Under the pieces are notes generated by a model that was not told where the DNA came from, did not search any database, and saw only the letters and a program-made list of their open reading frames with translations. A stretch of DNA of 64,000 bases, taken from JBBRZM01 sp963813635 (GTDB lineage Bacteria; Actinomycetota; Acidimicrobiia; IMCC26256; JBBRZM01). The stretch covers positions 620,001-684,000 of the forward strand of contig CAWEZO010000011.1 in assembly GCA_963813635.1 (NCBI GenBank). The letters run 5' to 3'. The position numbers and the translations under genes are program-made. Shown piece by piece: positions 1 through 8,392 of this stretch; within the stretch, counting starts at the first letter, position 1; the number at the start of each line of letters is the position of its first letter.

Positions 1-987
1 CCGCTCGCCAACAAACCGATCCTCTTCTTCGGGCTCGAAGCGATCGCCGCGGCCGGTATCCACGAGGTCGGGATCGTGGTCGGCGACACCGAACCCGACA
101 TCCGCGCTGCCGTCGGTGACGGTTCACAGTTCGGCCTGTCCGTCACCTATCTGCGCCAAGACGCGCCGCTCGGACTTGCGCACGCGGTCTCGATCGCGCG
201 CGACTTTCTCGGCGACGAGCCGTTCGTGATGTACCTCGGCGACAACCTCGTGGTCGGCGGCATCGAAAGCTTTGTCAGCGAGTTCGCGCAACAACATCCG
301 TGCGCGATGGTGCTGCTCCATAAGGTCGACCATCCGGAGCAGTTCGGCGTGGCCGAGCTGGGCCCCGACGGCCACCTCGTCCGCCTGGTCGAGAAGCCGG
401 TGTCGCCGGCGAGCGACCTCGCGCTCGTCGGCATCTACCTGTTTGACGCGCGGATCCATCAAGCGGTGCGCGCGATCCAACCGTCGGCGCGCGGGGAGCT
501 CGAGATCACCGACGCGATCCAGTGGCTGCTCGATCGGGGTCACGCCGTGCGCCCGCACATTCTCGAGGCGCCGTGGATCGACACCGGCAAGCTCACCGAT
601 CTGCTCGACGCGAATCAGATCGTGCTCGAGGGGCTGACCACCAGCATCGAAGGTGTCGTCGACGATGCGTCGAGCCTCGACGGCACCGTCATCGTGGGTC
701 CCGGCGCGCAGGTCATCGCGAGCGAGCTCCGCGGCCCGCTCGTGATCGGCGCGTCGACGAAGGTGGTGCGCTCGGTCATCGGCCCGTCGGTCTCGCTCGG
801 GCCGGACTGCGAGGTCATCGATTCCACGATCGAGCACGCGGTTCTGCTCGAGGGCGCACGAATCAGCCAGGTCGATCGCATCGTCGACAGCTTGATCGGG
901 CGGAGCGCACAGGTTGCCGGCTCGCCGAGCGCGACCAGCACCTACCGGTTGCACATCGGGGATCACTCCGAGGTCTCCCTCGGCTGA
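1..987 (+). CDS. Sugar-1-phosphate nucleotidyltransferase, long RmlA type (5' end outside window)
   Basis: The frame is open from base 1, so the N-terminal G-rich nucleotide-binding loop lies upstream of the window. What remains starts at PLANKPI and includes the GLAHAV segment and the metal-binding YLGDN motif typical of glucose-1-phosphate thymidylyltransferases. The last third has hexad-like spacing of small and hydrophobic residues expected of a left-handed beta-helix, the feature that separates the long RmlA form (antibiotic and polysaccharide clusters) from the short tetrameric form. It would make dTDP-glucose or a similar activated hexose in the cytoplasm. The other dTDP-sugar genes are not seen in this window, so the exact substrate is open. 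It converges with the membrane protein on the opposite strand 6 nt away. Confidence 0.85.
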   Translation, partial: PLANKPILFFGLEAIAAAGIHEVGIVVGDTEPDIRAAVGDGSQFGLSVTYLRQDAPLGLAHAVSIARDFLGDEPFVMYLGDNLVVGGIESFVSEFAQQHPCAMVLLHKVDHPEQFGVAELGPDGHLVRLVEKPVSPASDLALVGIYLFDARIHQAVRAIQPSARGELEITDAIQWLLDRGHAVRPHILEAPWIDTGKLTDLLDANQIVLEGLTTSIEGVVDDASSLDGTVIVGPGAQVIASELRGPLVIGASTKVVRSVIGPSVSLGPDCEVIDSTIEHAVLLEGARISQVDRIVDSLIGRSAQVAGSPSATSTYRLHIGDHSEVSLG

Positions 988-993
988 CGTGCG

Positions 994-2323
994 TCACGTC
1001 GCCCAGGCGTGACCCACGAAGAAATTGGCGAAGAGGAAGACCTGGAACATCAGAGAGGCGAGCACAAGGCTCACTTGCAGCACCGGCCGGCGGATCGTCG
1101 CGATCACGAACAGCGCGAACAGCGGGAAGACCACGCCCATGTACCGGCCCACGCCACCCACGTTGTCGCGCGACACGATCACGAGCATGTTGAGGCCGAT
1201 GAAGACCCAGTACTCGATCGGGAAGGGCAGCTCCCGGCGCTTGGCGATCGCATAGCCGCACAGGCCGATGATCGCGGCCCCCAAACCGATCGACAGCGCG
1301 AGAAACTCCCACCCGGTGTTCGATGTCAGCACCGGGTCGTGCAGCCAGTCCCACACCGACTGGAACGGGAGTTGCGTGTGCTGGCCCCATCCCTCTCGCT
1401 GGATGTCGAAGTACGCGAGCGCGTTGCCCGTGAGCGACCGCATGTACAGCAGGTACGCGCCGAACGCGGCCGGTACGAGAAGCAGCGCCGCGTAGCCGTT
1501 CAATGCGTGGCGGCTGAGCAGCGTGGCCCGCGCCCAGAGCCGGCCGCGCCGCGCCTGCAACTGCTTCAGGAGGATGATGCCGAGAACCGGCAGCAGCAGC
1601 ATGCCGAAGGGCCGCGTGATCGCGGCCAGGCCACCGACGGCGCCCGCGATCCACCATCGCTCCCGCCGCGCGGCATAGACGGCCCCGACGAGCAGGAGCA
1701 GAAAGAGCGACTCGTTGCCCGGCCACATGAACGCGTAGGCATCGAGCCAGGCCAGGAGTGCGACGATCGCGCCGAACGCGATACCCGGCGACCAGTCGAG
1801 CCGTAACAGTCGATACAGCAGTGGGATCGCCGCCAACGAGCAGATGCTCGCGAGCAGCAGGGCCGCCAGGAGGCTCTTGCCGCCGACGAGGAACGAGCCG
1901 GCTGCGATCAGCATTGGCCAGCCCGGAAAGAAGCCCCAATTGGCCTGCGGATGGTCGGTGTACTGGCGATCCTCGTAGCCGTTGTCGGCGATGTCGAGGT
2001 ACCAGCCCGGATCCGCGAAACGGAACTTGCCAGTACGCGTCGCGGATGCCGGCCCTCGTGACGCTCACGTTCCTCGACTGACCGTCGGGTGCGTTCGGAG
2101 CCAGCTGGACCTCGGTGTAACCGAACCCGAACATCAACGCGCGCAGCACGATCGCGAAGCCGATCAGGCTGAGAACGAGCTTGCGTTCCGAACGCCCGCC
2201 GATGGCCCGGTCGATCCAGGTGTCGGTGAGCTGGTCGGCGTGCGTCTCCGGCGTCGCGCTCGGTCCCGCGTCGGCGGGCTCGGCGGCGTCGAGGGGATCC
2301 AGCTGGATCGTGCCGTCGCTCAT
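994..2323 (-). CDS. PIG-V-like membrane mannosyltransferase, one frameshift near 2030
   Basis: Two minus-strand frames together encode one integral membrane protein. The N-terminus starts MSDGTIQLDP at 2323 and has a first membrane segment ending in a short periplasmic turn. After a one-base frameshift near 2030 the chain continues as FRFADPGWYLDIADNGYED and then GFFPGW, which resembles the loop signature of bacterial PIG-V/Gpi18-like GT-C mannosyltransferases that use polyprenyl-phosphate-mannose. About ten hydrophobic segments follow up to the stop at 994. The start overlaps the stop of the upstream methyltransferase by 4 nt (ATGA), so it is the third gene of a minus-strand operon. The family assignment rests on the DPGWYLDIA/GFFPGW region and topology; the donor sugar is unknown. 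Confidence 0.65.
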
Positions 2324-2952
2324 GCGGTGTCGACGCGGCACGCCGCGAAGGTGTTGAGCCCGAACTTGTGGCGGAAGCAGCGGATGTTGCGGGGCCGGAA
2401 GCCGGCGTCGACCAGCAACGGCCACAGGTCACGCGGGTCGTAATAGCGCTTGTGGTCGTCGATGCTGTCGGCGGGGCTCAGGCCGAGCCGAAACGCCGAG
2501 AGCTCCAGCAGACGCTTGCCGAGCCAGTTGGGCACGTTGATCAGACAGGTGCCGCCGGGCGCGAGCAGCCGGTGGAACTCGCGGATCGTGTCGAGCGGTC
2601 GTCGTAGGTGCTCGAGCACCGAGGTGCACATGACGATGTCGAGCGAGCCGCTCTCGACATCGACCAGGCTCTCGGGCAAGGGGCCTTCGATCGCGCGGAC
2701 CTTGGGATGCGCCTTGAGGTCGTCGGCGATCGACACGTCGATGAGCAGCGCGCTGTCAATCTCGTCGAGCACCGTGCGGACGAACGCCGCGTCGTAGCCG
2801 CATCCGAAATCCCCGATGCGCGCGCCGGTGAACGTGGGTACTTCTCGTCGCAGCCGCTGGGCCGACAGCCAGACACCGAACCGGTCGACGGGGGTGAGAC
2901 GGTACTGCTCACCGAACGACGCCGGCGGTGCGTCCGCCCGTGCGGCGTTCAT
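2320..2952 (-). CDS. Class I SAM-dependent methyltransferase
   Basis: A 210-residue Rossmann-type methyltransferase. Motif I is IGDFGCGYD near residues 46-54, an acidic residue ending the second strand is in LLIDVS, and motif IV/post is CTSVLEHL followed by LAPGGTCLINVP, the usual order for small-molecule or sugar methyltransferases (Methyltransf_11/23 type). The start ATG at 2952 overlaps the stop of the preceding methyltransferase by 4 nt, and its own stop overlaps the next start, so the three genes 3608-994 should be translationally coupled. In a polysaccharide locus the likely acceptor is a sugar hydroxyl or a glycan end, but the acceptor cannot be told from sequence. Confidence 0.85.
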   Translation of the reverse strand: MNAARADAPPASFGEQYRLTPVDRFGVWLSAQRLRREVPTFTGARIGDFGCGYDAAFVRTVLDEIDSALLIDVSIADDLKAHPKVRAIEGPLPESLVDVESGSLDIVMCTSVLEHLRRPLDTIREFHRLLAPGGTCLINVPNWLGKRLLELSAFRLGLSPADSIDDHKRYYDPRDLWPLLVDAGFRPRNIRCFRHKFGLNTFAACRVDTA

Positions 2953-3608
2953 GCCGCCCGGACGCGCAAGAGCAGGTGGTACTCGTTGCGCGCGACGAGC
3001 CGCCAGGGCAGGTCGTGCACCTGGAACGGCCACACCATCGTCTCGATGTGCCCACCCGCGCCGGCGACCAGGTTGGTCCACTCCGCCGGGGAGAGGTACC
3101 GGCCCGCTGTGCGCACGTGCACACCGAAGTTGGAAGCGGTGTCCATCGCGAGCAACACCCATTTGCTCCAGGTGCCGAGCCGCAGGTGGTCCTTCACGAC
3201 GATGCAGCCGCCCGGTTTCAGGACGCGCAGCGACTCGCGTACGACAGCCAGGGGATCGTCGGCGTGATGCAACACGTCGATGATGGTGACGAGATCGAAC
3301 TCGCGATCGGGGAATGGCAGGTGCGACCCGTCGTACACGCTGACCGGGATCAGCGCGTCGGGCTGGAGCTGCACATCGGCGCCGCGCACGTCGGTCGCGC
3401 CGAGCGCAGCTGCGATCCGCACGGCCAGGCGGCCGCCGGAGCAGCCGACGTCGAGGATCGAGTCGGCGTGCGGCACCAGATCGCGGATACCCGCAACGAC
3501 ACGATCGTCGCGGGTGTCCATCGCGGCGCGGTGCAAGAACGATGCCAGCGCCTCACGTGCACCGGGGCGCGGCGCCGAGGGCGGCGCATCGGGGAGCGTG
3601 GCTGTCAT
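2949..3608 (-). CDS. Class I SAM-dependent methyltransferase
   Basis: A 219-residue methyltransferase and first gene of the minus-strand operon. Motif I ILDVGCSGG spans residues 51-59; the acidic ribose-binding residue is in GADVQL; motif IV region is IIDVLHHADDP; and LKPGGCIVVKDH is the post-motif strand. The start ATG at 3608 has GAGG six bases upstream, and the frame upstream of it is antisense to the kinase gene, so longer starts were rejected. It is unlike its downstream neighbour in sequence apart from the common fold. It may act on the same glycan as the neighbouring glycosyltransferases; substrate unknown. Confidence 0.85.
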   Translation of the reverse strand: MTATLPDAPPSAPRPGAREALASFLHRAAMDTRDDRVVAGIRDLVPHADSILDVGCSGGRLAVRIAAALGATDVRGADVQLQPDALIPVSVYDGSHLPFPDREFDLVTIIDVLHHADDPLAVVRESLRVLKPGGCIVVKDHLRLGTWSKWVLLAMDTASNFGVHVRTAGRYLSPAEWTNLVAGAGGHIETMVWPFQVHDLPWRLVARNEYHLLLRVRAA

Positions 3609-3666
3609 CAGAACCTCGTGGCGCAGCGGCAGGACGGGTCGATTTCGGTGTCGCGACGGTGCGCTC

Positions 3667-3676
3667 AGGCTATCTT
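3667..3676. promoter_or_regulatory. Overlapping divergent -10 boxes
   Basis: Within the 120-bp gap between the methyltransferase operon (minus) and the heptose kinase (plus), the ten bases AGGCTATCTT contain TAGCCT on the minus strand and TATCTT on the plus strand. Both fit the actinobacterial TAnnnT -10 consensus. The two transcripts would start about 60 and 45 nt upstream of their genes. The minus-strand copy is part of a 13-nt string also found upstream of the cupredoxin/beta-helix gene at 51121-51133. No clear -35 was found. Confidence 0.4.
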
Positions 3677-3728
3677 CCGAGCAGGGTTCGAGTCTGATCA
3701 CCGGCCACTCGACGGTTCGAGGCATCGC

Positions 3729-4709
3729 ATGATCATCACCCGCACGCCATTGCGCATCTCGTTCGGCGGCGGAGGCACCGACCTGCCTTCGTACTACGAG
3801 CGCCACGGCGGCTTCCTCGTGGCCGCCGCGATCACGAAGTACATCTACATCGGCATCAACCGCACCTTCACCGACGACTTCTTCATCAAGTACTCCGCGC
3901 TCGAGCGGGCGCAGTCGATCGACGAGGTGGAGCACCCGATCGTGCGCTGCGCGCTCGAGATGCACGGCGTCAAGCCTGGGATCGAGATCGTCAGCCTGGC
4001 CGACATCCCATCGGGCACGGGCCTCGGCTCGTCGGGCGCGTTCAGCGTCGGGCTGCTGCGGGCCATCTACGCGGAGAAACGCGAGCAGGTCACCGCCGCC
4101 GCGCTCGCCGAGGAGGCGTGCCACATCGAGATCGACATGCTCGAGCGCCCGGTTGGGAAGCAAGACCAGTTCATCGCCGCGTTCGGCGGGCTCGCGTGCT
4201 TCGAGTTCGCGCCCGACGGCTCGGTGGCCATCTCGCCGCTCACGATCAGCGACAGGACGCTCCACGATCTCGAAGATCATCTGCTGATGTTCTTCACCGG
4301 GTACTCACGCGAGGCCGACCGCGTGCTTCGTGATCAGAAGCAACGGTCGGACCAGGGCGACGACGCCATGATCGACAATCTCCACGACATCAAGCGGATC
4401 GGCTTCGACACGCGCGACGCGCTGCTCGCGGGCGACACCGCCCGGTTTGCCGAGCTCATGCACGAGCACTGGGAGCTGAAACGCAAACGCACCGAGGGCA
4501 TCAGCAATCCCGCGATCGACGACTGGTATGAGCTCGCGCGTGCGAACGGCGCGATTGGCGGCAAGCTCGTGGGCGCGGGTGCGGGAGGGTTCCTGCTGCT
4601 CTACGCCGAGGACGCTCCGCTGCTGCGCAAGGCGCTGGCCGATTCGGGCTTGCGCGAAGTCCGCTTTTCGTTCGCCCACGACGGTTCGTCCGTGATCTTG
4701 CGGGACTAG
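3729..4709 (+). CDS. hddA: GHMP kinase, D-glycero-D-manno-heptose 7-phosphate 1-kinase type
   Basis: A 326-residue GHMP kinase. N-terminal RTPLRISFGGGGTDLPSYY (residues 5-23) is the signature of the HddA/fucose-kinase-like branch; the ATP-binding loop is PSGTGLGSSGA (94-104); the C-terminal motif 3 is KLVGAGAGGF (279-288). HddA phosphorylates position 1 of heptose-7-phosphate on the route to GDP-D-glycero-alpha-D-manno-heptose. The assignment is supported by the next gene (HddC-like) and by GmhA and GmhB within 6 kb. ATG at 3729 is chosen because the signature begins immediately after it; the open frame upstream is antisense shadow. The gap to the next gene is 13 nt. Confidence 0.85.
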   Translation: MIITRTPLRISFGGGGTDLPSYYERHGGFLVAAAITKYIYIGINRTFTDDFFIKYSALERAQSIDEVEHPIVRCALEMHGVKPGIEIVSLADIPSGTGLGSSGAFSVGLLRAIYAEKREQVTAAALAEEACHIEIDMLERPVGKQDQFIAAFGGLACFEFAPDGSVAISPLTISDRTLHDLEDHLLMFFTGYSREADRVLRDQKQRSDQGDDAMIDNLHDIKRIGFDTRDALLAGDTARFAELMHEHWELKRKRTEGISNPAIDDWYELARANGAIGGKLVGAGAGGFLLLYAEDAPLLRKALADSGLREVRFSFAHDGSSVILRD

Positions 4710-4722
4710 GCGAACACCGGCG

Positions 4723-5435
4723 ATGCAGTGCGTGATTCTCGCGGGTGGCCTCGGCACGCGCATGCGACCGCTGACCGACGAGGCACCCAAGGCGCTGCTG
4801 CCGGTCGCGGGTGCGCCGTTCGTGGAGCACCAGCTCGCGCTGGTCGCGCACCAGGGTTTTGACCGTGTCGTGTTCTGCATCGGCCATCACGGCGCAATGC
4901 TGCGCGACGTCGTCGGTGACGGCGCTCGCTTCCGCCTCGACGTCTCGTACGCCGACGAAGGCGAGCACCTGCGCGGCACTGCCGGGGCGTTGCGGGTCGC
5001 ATTCGACGCAGCACTGCTCGACGAGCAGTTTGCCGTGCTCTACGGCGACTCGTACCTGCCGATCGATGTGCGGCCCGTATGGACCGCGTTTCAGGAGTGC
5101 GGCGCACCCGCGCTCATGACGGTCCTTCGCAACGACGACCGATGGGACGCAAGCAACGCGGCCTACGCCGAAGGGCATGTGACGCGCTACGACAAGCACG
5201 CTCCTGATCCCACAATGCGTTACGTCGACTATGGCCTGTCGGTGCTGGCACGCGACGTTGTCCCCGCGCGCGCGTCCCGCCCGGCACAGTGGTCGACCTC
5301 GCCGACGTGTTCCACGCGTTGAGCCTCGAAGGCAATCTCGCGGGCTACGAGGTGAGTCAGCGCTTCTACGAGGCCGGATCGCCTACCGGTTTGGCCGACC
5401 TGGAGGCGTTCCTTGCCGGGCGCGAGAAGGTCTGA
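4723..5435 (+). CDS. hddC: HddC-like sugar-1-phosphate guanylyltransferase, frameshift near 5280
   Basis: The protein opens MQCVILAGGLGTRMRPLT, the nucleotide-binding loop of sugar-phosphate nucleotidyltransferases, followed by PKALLPVAG, the metal site YGDSY and GLSVL. The frame breaks near 5280; the next frame continues PGTVVDLADVFH and ends EAFLAGREKV at a stop at 5433-5435, giving about 237 residues, the length expected for HddC (heptose-1-phosphate guanylyltransferase). It lies 13 nt behind the heptose kinase gene, which supports GDP-heptose synthesis over other NDP-sugars; on sequence alone a general NDP-hexose pyrophosphorylase cannot be excluded. Confidence 0.75.
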
Positions 5436-5459
5436 GGGGTCTCGATCAGGCCGGGTCGG

Positions 5460-6302
5460 TCAGAACCCGCAGCCGCTTCCACCCATCGAGAGCACCAGAC
5501 CCCAGGTACCGTTGTTCGAGGCGGTGGCGCACGCTCCGAGCAGGCGATCGACGTAGCCGATGTTCGCGGTAGCTGCTGGCTGACCGAAATCGATCGTGCT
5601 CTTCGGCACGAGGGCGCCGGCCCCCACTGGTGCGCCGAAGGACTCGATGAAGTTGTACACGCGATTGAGGCTCGCGGGCGTGCCCGGCGCGGGGTGGATG
5701 AGCGCGATCGTGATCGGTCCGCCGGTCGCGGGGACCACTTCGCCGCGGATGAAGCCGTCCGCCCGGGGCGTGACGCGGTACGTGTACACGTTGCCCACCC
5801 CGATCGGTGCCGGGAGCGGGACGTGGCAACTGACGCCGGGGCTGCCATCGAAGCCGCCGGTGCAGTTCGGGTTCGGTAGCCCGTTCACCGGCGCGACCTT
5901 GACGCCGTCGCCCGCGATGCTGAACACCGCCGTCGATCCGGTGATCCCGCTGACCGAGTTCCCGTTCGTCAGCACCCCGAGGTAGCCCTCGTTCCATGCG
6001 ATCGGGAAGTAGGTCGCCGGTCCGATGGCGTTGACCTTGACCGTCTGGTTGATCGAGGACACCGATGTGTTCCAGAAGATGTGGGCCGATTGACACGAAT
6101 TCACGACCGGATTGCACCAGGTTGCGACCTGGACAGGGATGGCCGTGCCCGCGGCCGGGGCCGTGGGGACGGAAGTTGTGCCCGGGTCGGGGGTACAGGC
6201 CGAGAAGGTTGCCGAGGCAACGATGACGGCGCTCAGAAGGCTGACGATTGCCCGCCGGCGGGGGTGTGTGGACTTGGGACGGTCTCGTACGGCAATGCTC
6301 AT
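5460..6302 (-). CDS. Putative secreted lipoprotein, unknown function
   Basis: A 280-residue protein with a basic N-terminus, a hydrophobic segment at about 18-32 and a lipobox-like TFSAC with Cys36, so a lipid-anchored exported protein is likely. The mature part is rich in Gly, Pro, Ser and Thr and in predicted beta structure (for example IPVQVATW and TYRVTPRADG) with four Cys in the body. It is probably related to the uncharacterised beta-rich secreted proteins common in actinobacteria. Start at 6302 follows a near-perfect TATAAT only 6 nt upstream, so the mRNA would be leaderless. It stands alone between convergent and divergent neighbours; no function can be assigned. Confidence 0.6.
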   Translation of the reverse strand: MSIAVRDRPKSTHPRRRAIVSLLSAVIVASATFSACTPDPGTTSVPTAPAAGTAIPVQVATWCNPVVNSCQSAHIFWNTSVSSINQTVKVNAIGPATYFPIAWNEGYLGVLTNGNSVSGITGSTAVFSIAGDGVKVAPVNGLPNPNCTGGFDGSPGVSCHVPLPAPIGVGNVYTYRVTPRADGFIRGEVVPATGGPITIALIHPAPGTPASLNRVYNFIESFGAPVGAGALVPKSTIDFGQPAATANIGYVDRLLGACATASNNGTWGLVLSMGGSGCGF

Positions 6303-6308
6303 ACACGC

Positions 6309-6314
6309 ATTATA
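6309..6314 (-). promoter_or_regulatory. TATAAT -10 box for the lipoprotein gene
   Basis: A perfect TATAAT on the minus strand, in an unusually AT-rich patch (6308-6329) of this GC-rich sequence, ends 6 nt before the ATG at 6302. Transcription would begin at or next to the start codon, giving a leaderless mRNA. The same patch reads TATAAA on the plus strand and could also serve the divergent glycosyltransferase. Confidence 0.55.
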
Positions 6315-6426
6315 AGGTATAAATGGTACTGTCCGTGCAGAACGCCGCAGCGGGCGCCGGGCTTGCGGACGCTCTCGCAATCTCCGCACGCAACGTCCCG
6401 GTCGTGTGTGTTGCGGGGGCGTTGAT

Positions 6427-6469
6427 TAGCCTTGCGTTCGGTTTCAGGTCTTCCGGGCAAGACCCCCGG
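6427..6469 (+). promoter_or_regulatory. Candidate promoter and hairpin leader of the GT2 gene
   Basis: TAGCCT at 6427-6432 is a plausible -10, giving a leader of about 35 nt before the ATG at 6475. The leader contains two mutually exclusive stems: GGTCTT (6447-6452) with AAGACC (6459-6464), and CCGGG (6453-6457) with CCCGG (6465-6469). The second stem ends 5 nt before the start codon and would cover the ribosome-binding region. Purely a sequence observation; no known riboswitch class is recognised. Confidence 0.3.
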
Positions 6470-6474
6470 CCTGT

Positions 6475-7785
6475 ATGGCCGTGCCGAACGACAACGCGAG
6501 ATTCGGAGTGCCGGTGGTACGCGCAACGGAGGAGCCGCTCGAGGTTGTCGCGCCGCGTCCGGTTGTGGCCGCAAACGGCGTCCATGACGTCGAGCTGCTC
6601 GTTCCGGCCGACGACGTCTCGCAACCGGAGCTCTCGATCGTGGTGCCCGCGCTCGATGAGGAGCTGACGATCGGCGACTTCGTCGACTGGTGCCGGGAGG
6701 GCCTCGACCGCGCCGGCATCCGGGGTGAGATCCTGATCATCGACAGCTCCACCGACCGCACGGCCGAGATCGCGGTGTCGAAGGGCGCGCGGGTGCTGAA
6801 GACACCGAAGCGGGGGTTGGGTCGCGCGTACATCGACGCGTTGCCGTTCATCCGAGGTGAGTACGTGGTGATGGGCGACGCCGATTGCACCTACGACTTC
6901 CGGGAGCTCGCGGGGTTCGTCGAGCAGTTCCAAGCCGGCTTCGAGTTCGTGATGGGCACGCGCTTCAAGGGCTACATCGAGCCCGGTTCGATGCCGGGTC
7001 TGCACCGCTACCTGGGTACGCCGGTCACCACGTGGATCCTCAACCGTCTCTACTCGAGCAAGTTCTCCGACATCCATTGCGGAATGCGGGGCATCACACG
7101 CGACGCGCTCGAGCGCATGCAACTGCGTTCGCAGTCGTGGGAGTACGCGTCGGAGATGGTGCTGAAGTCGGTGCACATGAAGTTGCGTACCGCCGAGGTG
7201 CCGGTGCGCTTCCTCAAGGACCGCGAGGGTCGTGTCAGCCACCATCGCCGTCTCGGCTGGTTCTCTCCGTGGCAGGCCGCGTGGATCAACTTGCGTGCGA
7301 TGTTCGTGTACGGCGCCGACTTCTTCGTGTTCAAGCCGGGCGTGGTGCTGCTCCTGGCCGGGTTGCTGCTCACGGTGCCGCTCACGGTGGGGGCGATCAC
7401 GCTCGGGCCGATCACGTTCTCCTTGCACTGGAGCCTCGCGGGCGTCGCGCTCGCGGTGCTCGGGCTCCAGAGCGTGTACCTCGGAATCCTCGCCCAGTGC
7501 ATCTACGACCCCACTGGCGAGGTGCGGGCCAAATGGATGCACCGGTTCCGGTACAACCGCGCTGTGCTCGCGAGCGTGCTGCTGCTCGTGGCCGGCATCG
7601 TGTTGCTGAGCTTCCTCGTCTACACGTATCTCCGATCCGGCCTGTCGCTGCCGCCCGACGCGATCGAAAACGAGAGTTACCGCGCCGTCACCGGAGTGCT
7701 GCTCATGGTCCTCGGATTCATGACGTTCACCTTCACGCTCTTGCTGTACGCGCTCTCGGCACGCCTTGATCGGAGCGCGCCGTGA
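6475..7785 (+). CDS. Family 2 glycosyltransferase with C-terminal membrane segments
   Basis: A 436-residue polyprenyl-phosphate-glycosyltransferase-like protein. A variable 50-residue N-terminus precedes the GT-A domain: ELSIVVPALDEE at 52-63, the acidic IIDSSTD at 88-94 and the metal-binding GDADCTYDF at 134-142. The C-terminal third has four hydrophobic segments (about 280-300, 315-340, 360-385, 400-430), as in dolichol-P-glucose synthase-like enzymes that stay in the membrane. The likely reaction is transfer of a sugar from a nucleotide donor to polyprenyl phosphate. Its stop overlaps the GmhA start by 4 nt (GTGA), so it is coupled to the heptose genes. Confidence 0.8.
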   Translation: MAVPNDNARFGVPVVRATEEPLEVVAPRPVVAANGVHDVELLVPADDVSQPELSIVVPALDEELTIGDFVDWCREGLDRAGIRGEILIIDSSTDRTAEIAVSKGARVLKTPKRGLGRAYIDALPFIRGEYVVMGDADCTYDFRELAGFVEQFQAGFEFVMGTRFKGYIEPGSMPGLHRYLGTPVTTWILNRLYSSKFSDIHCGMRGITRDALERMQLRSQSWEYASEMVLKSVHMKLRTAEVPVRFLKDREGRVSHHRRLGWFSPWQAAWINLRAMFVYGADFFVFKPGVVLLLAGLLLTVPLTVGAITLGPITFSLHWSLAGVALAVLGLQSVYLGILAQCIYDPTGEVRAKWMHRFRYNRAVLASVLLLVAGIVLLSFLVYTYLRSGLSLPPDAIENESYRAVTGVLLMVLGFMTFTFTLLLYALSARLDRSAP

Positions 7786-8390
7786 CCGGCGCCAACGGGT
7801 TCGTCGACGCGTATCTCGCCGAGACGGTCGAGATTCTCGGCCGGATCGATCGTGACGCGCTCGACGCGATGGCGGTCGGGCTCGCCGAGACGCGCGACGC
7901 CGGCGGTCGCCTGTTCATTCTCGGCGTCGGTGGCTCGGCCGGTCATGCCAGCCACGCCGTCAACGATTTCCGCAAGATCTCCGGCTTCGAGGCCTACACC
8001 CCGACCGACAACGTCTCGGAGCTGACCGCGCGCATCAACGACGACGGTTGGGACGACGCGTTCGCGGGCTGGCTCGAAGTCTCACGCCTGGGGCCCGACG
8101 ACGCAGTGCTGGTGTTCTCGGTCGGTGGCGGCAACCGCGACAAGAACGTGTCGGTGAATCTTGTTCACGCGCTCGAAATGGCCAGCGACGTCGGTGCGAG
8201 CATCTACGGGATCGTGGGACGCGACGGCGGGTACACCGCCGAGGTTGCGGACGCGTGCGTTGTCATCCCTCCGCTGTATCCCGAGCGCATCACGCCGCAT
8301 ACCGAGGGTCTTGCAGCGGTGGTCTGGCACCTGCTGGTCACGCACCCGAAGGTCGCGCGGCACGGCACCAAATGGGAGTCGGTCCGCTAG
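7782..8390 (+). CDS. gmhA: Sedoheptulose-7-phosphate isomerase (SIS domain)
   Basis: A 202-residue SIS-domain protein. GVGGSAGHASH (48-58) is the phosphosugar-binding loop, and PHTEGLAAVVWHLL near the C-terminus carries the Glu/His pair of GmhA-type isomerases. GmhA converts sedoheptulose 7-phosphate to D-glycero-D-manno-heptose 7-phosphate. The start is GTG at 7782, overlapping the upstream stop. Length (about 200) matches GmhA rather than longer SIS regulators. With the kinase, phosphatase and guanylyltransferase nearby the role is well supported. Confidence 0.85.
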   Translation: MTGANGFVDAYLAETVEILGRIDRDALDAMAVGLAETRDAGGRLFILGVGGSAGHASHAVNDFRKISGFEAYTPTDNVSELTARINDDGWDDAFAGWLEVSRLGPDDAVLVFSVGGGNRDKNVSVNLVHALEMASDVGASIYGIVGRDGGYTAEVADACVVIPPLYPERITPHTEGLAAVVWHLLVTHPKVARHGTKWESVR

Positions 8391-8392
8391 CG

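Noticed and set aside
2928..3728. Long N-terminal extension of the heptose kinase
   Set aside because: It is antisense to a methyltransferase; the GHMP signature begins at ATG 3729.
6323..6667. Plus-strand ORF starting after the AT-rich patch
   Set aside because: Out of frame with and overlapping the GT2 gene, with Ser/Arg-rich nonsense after the first 45 codons.
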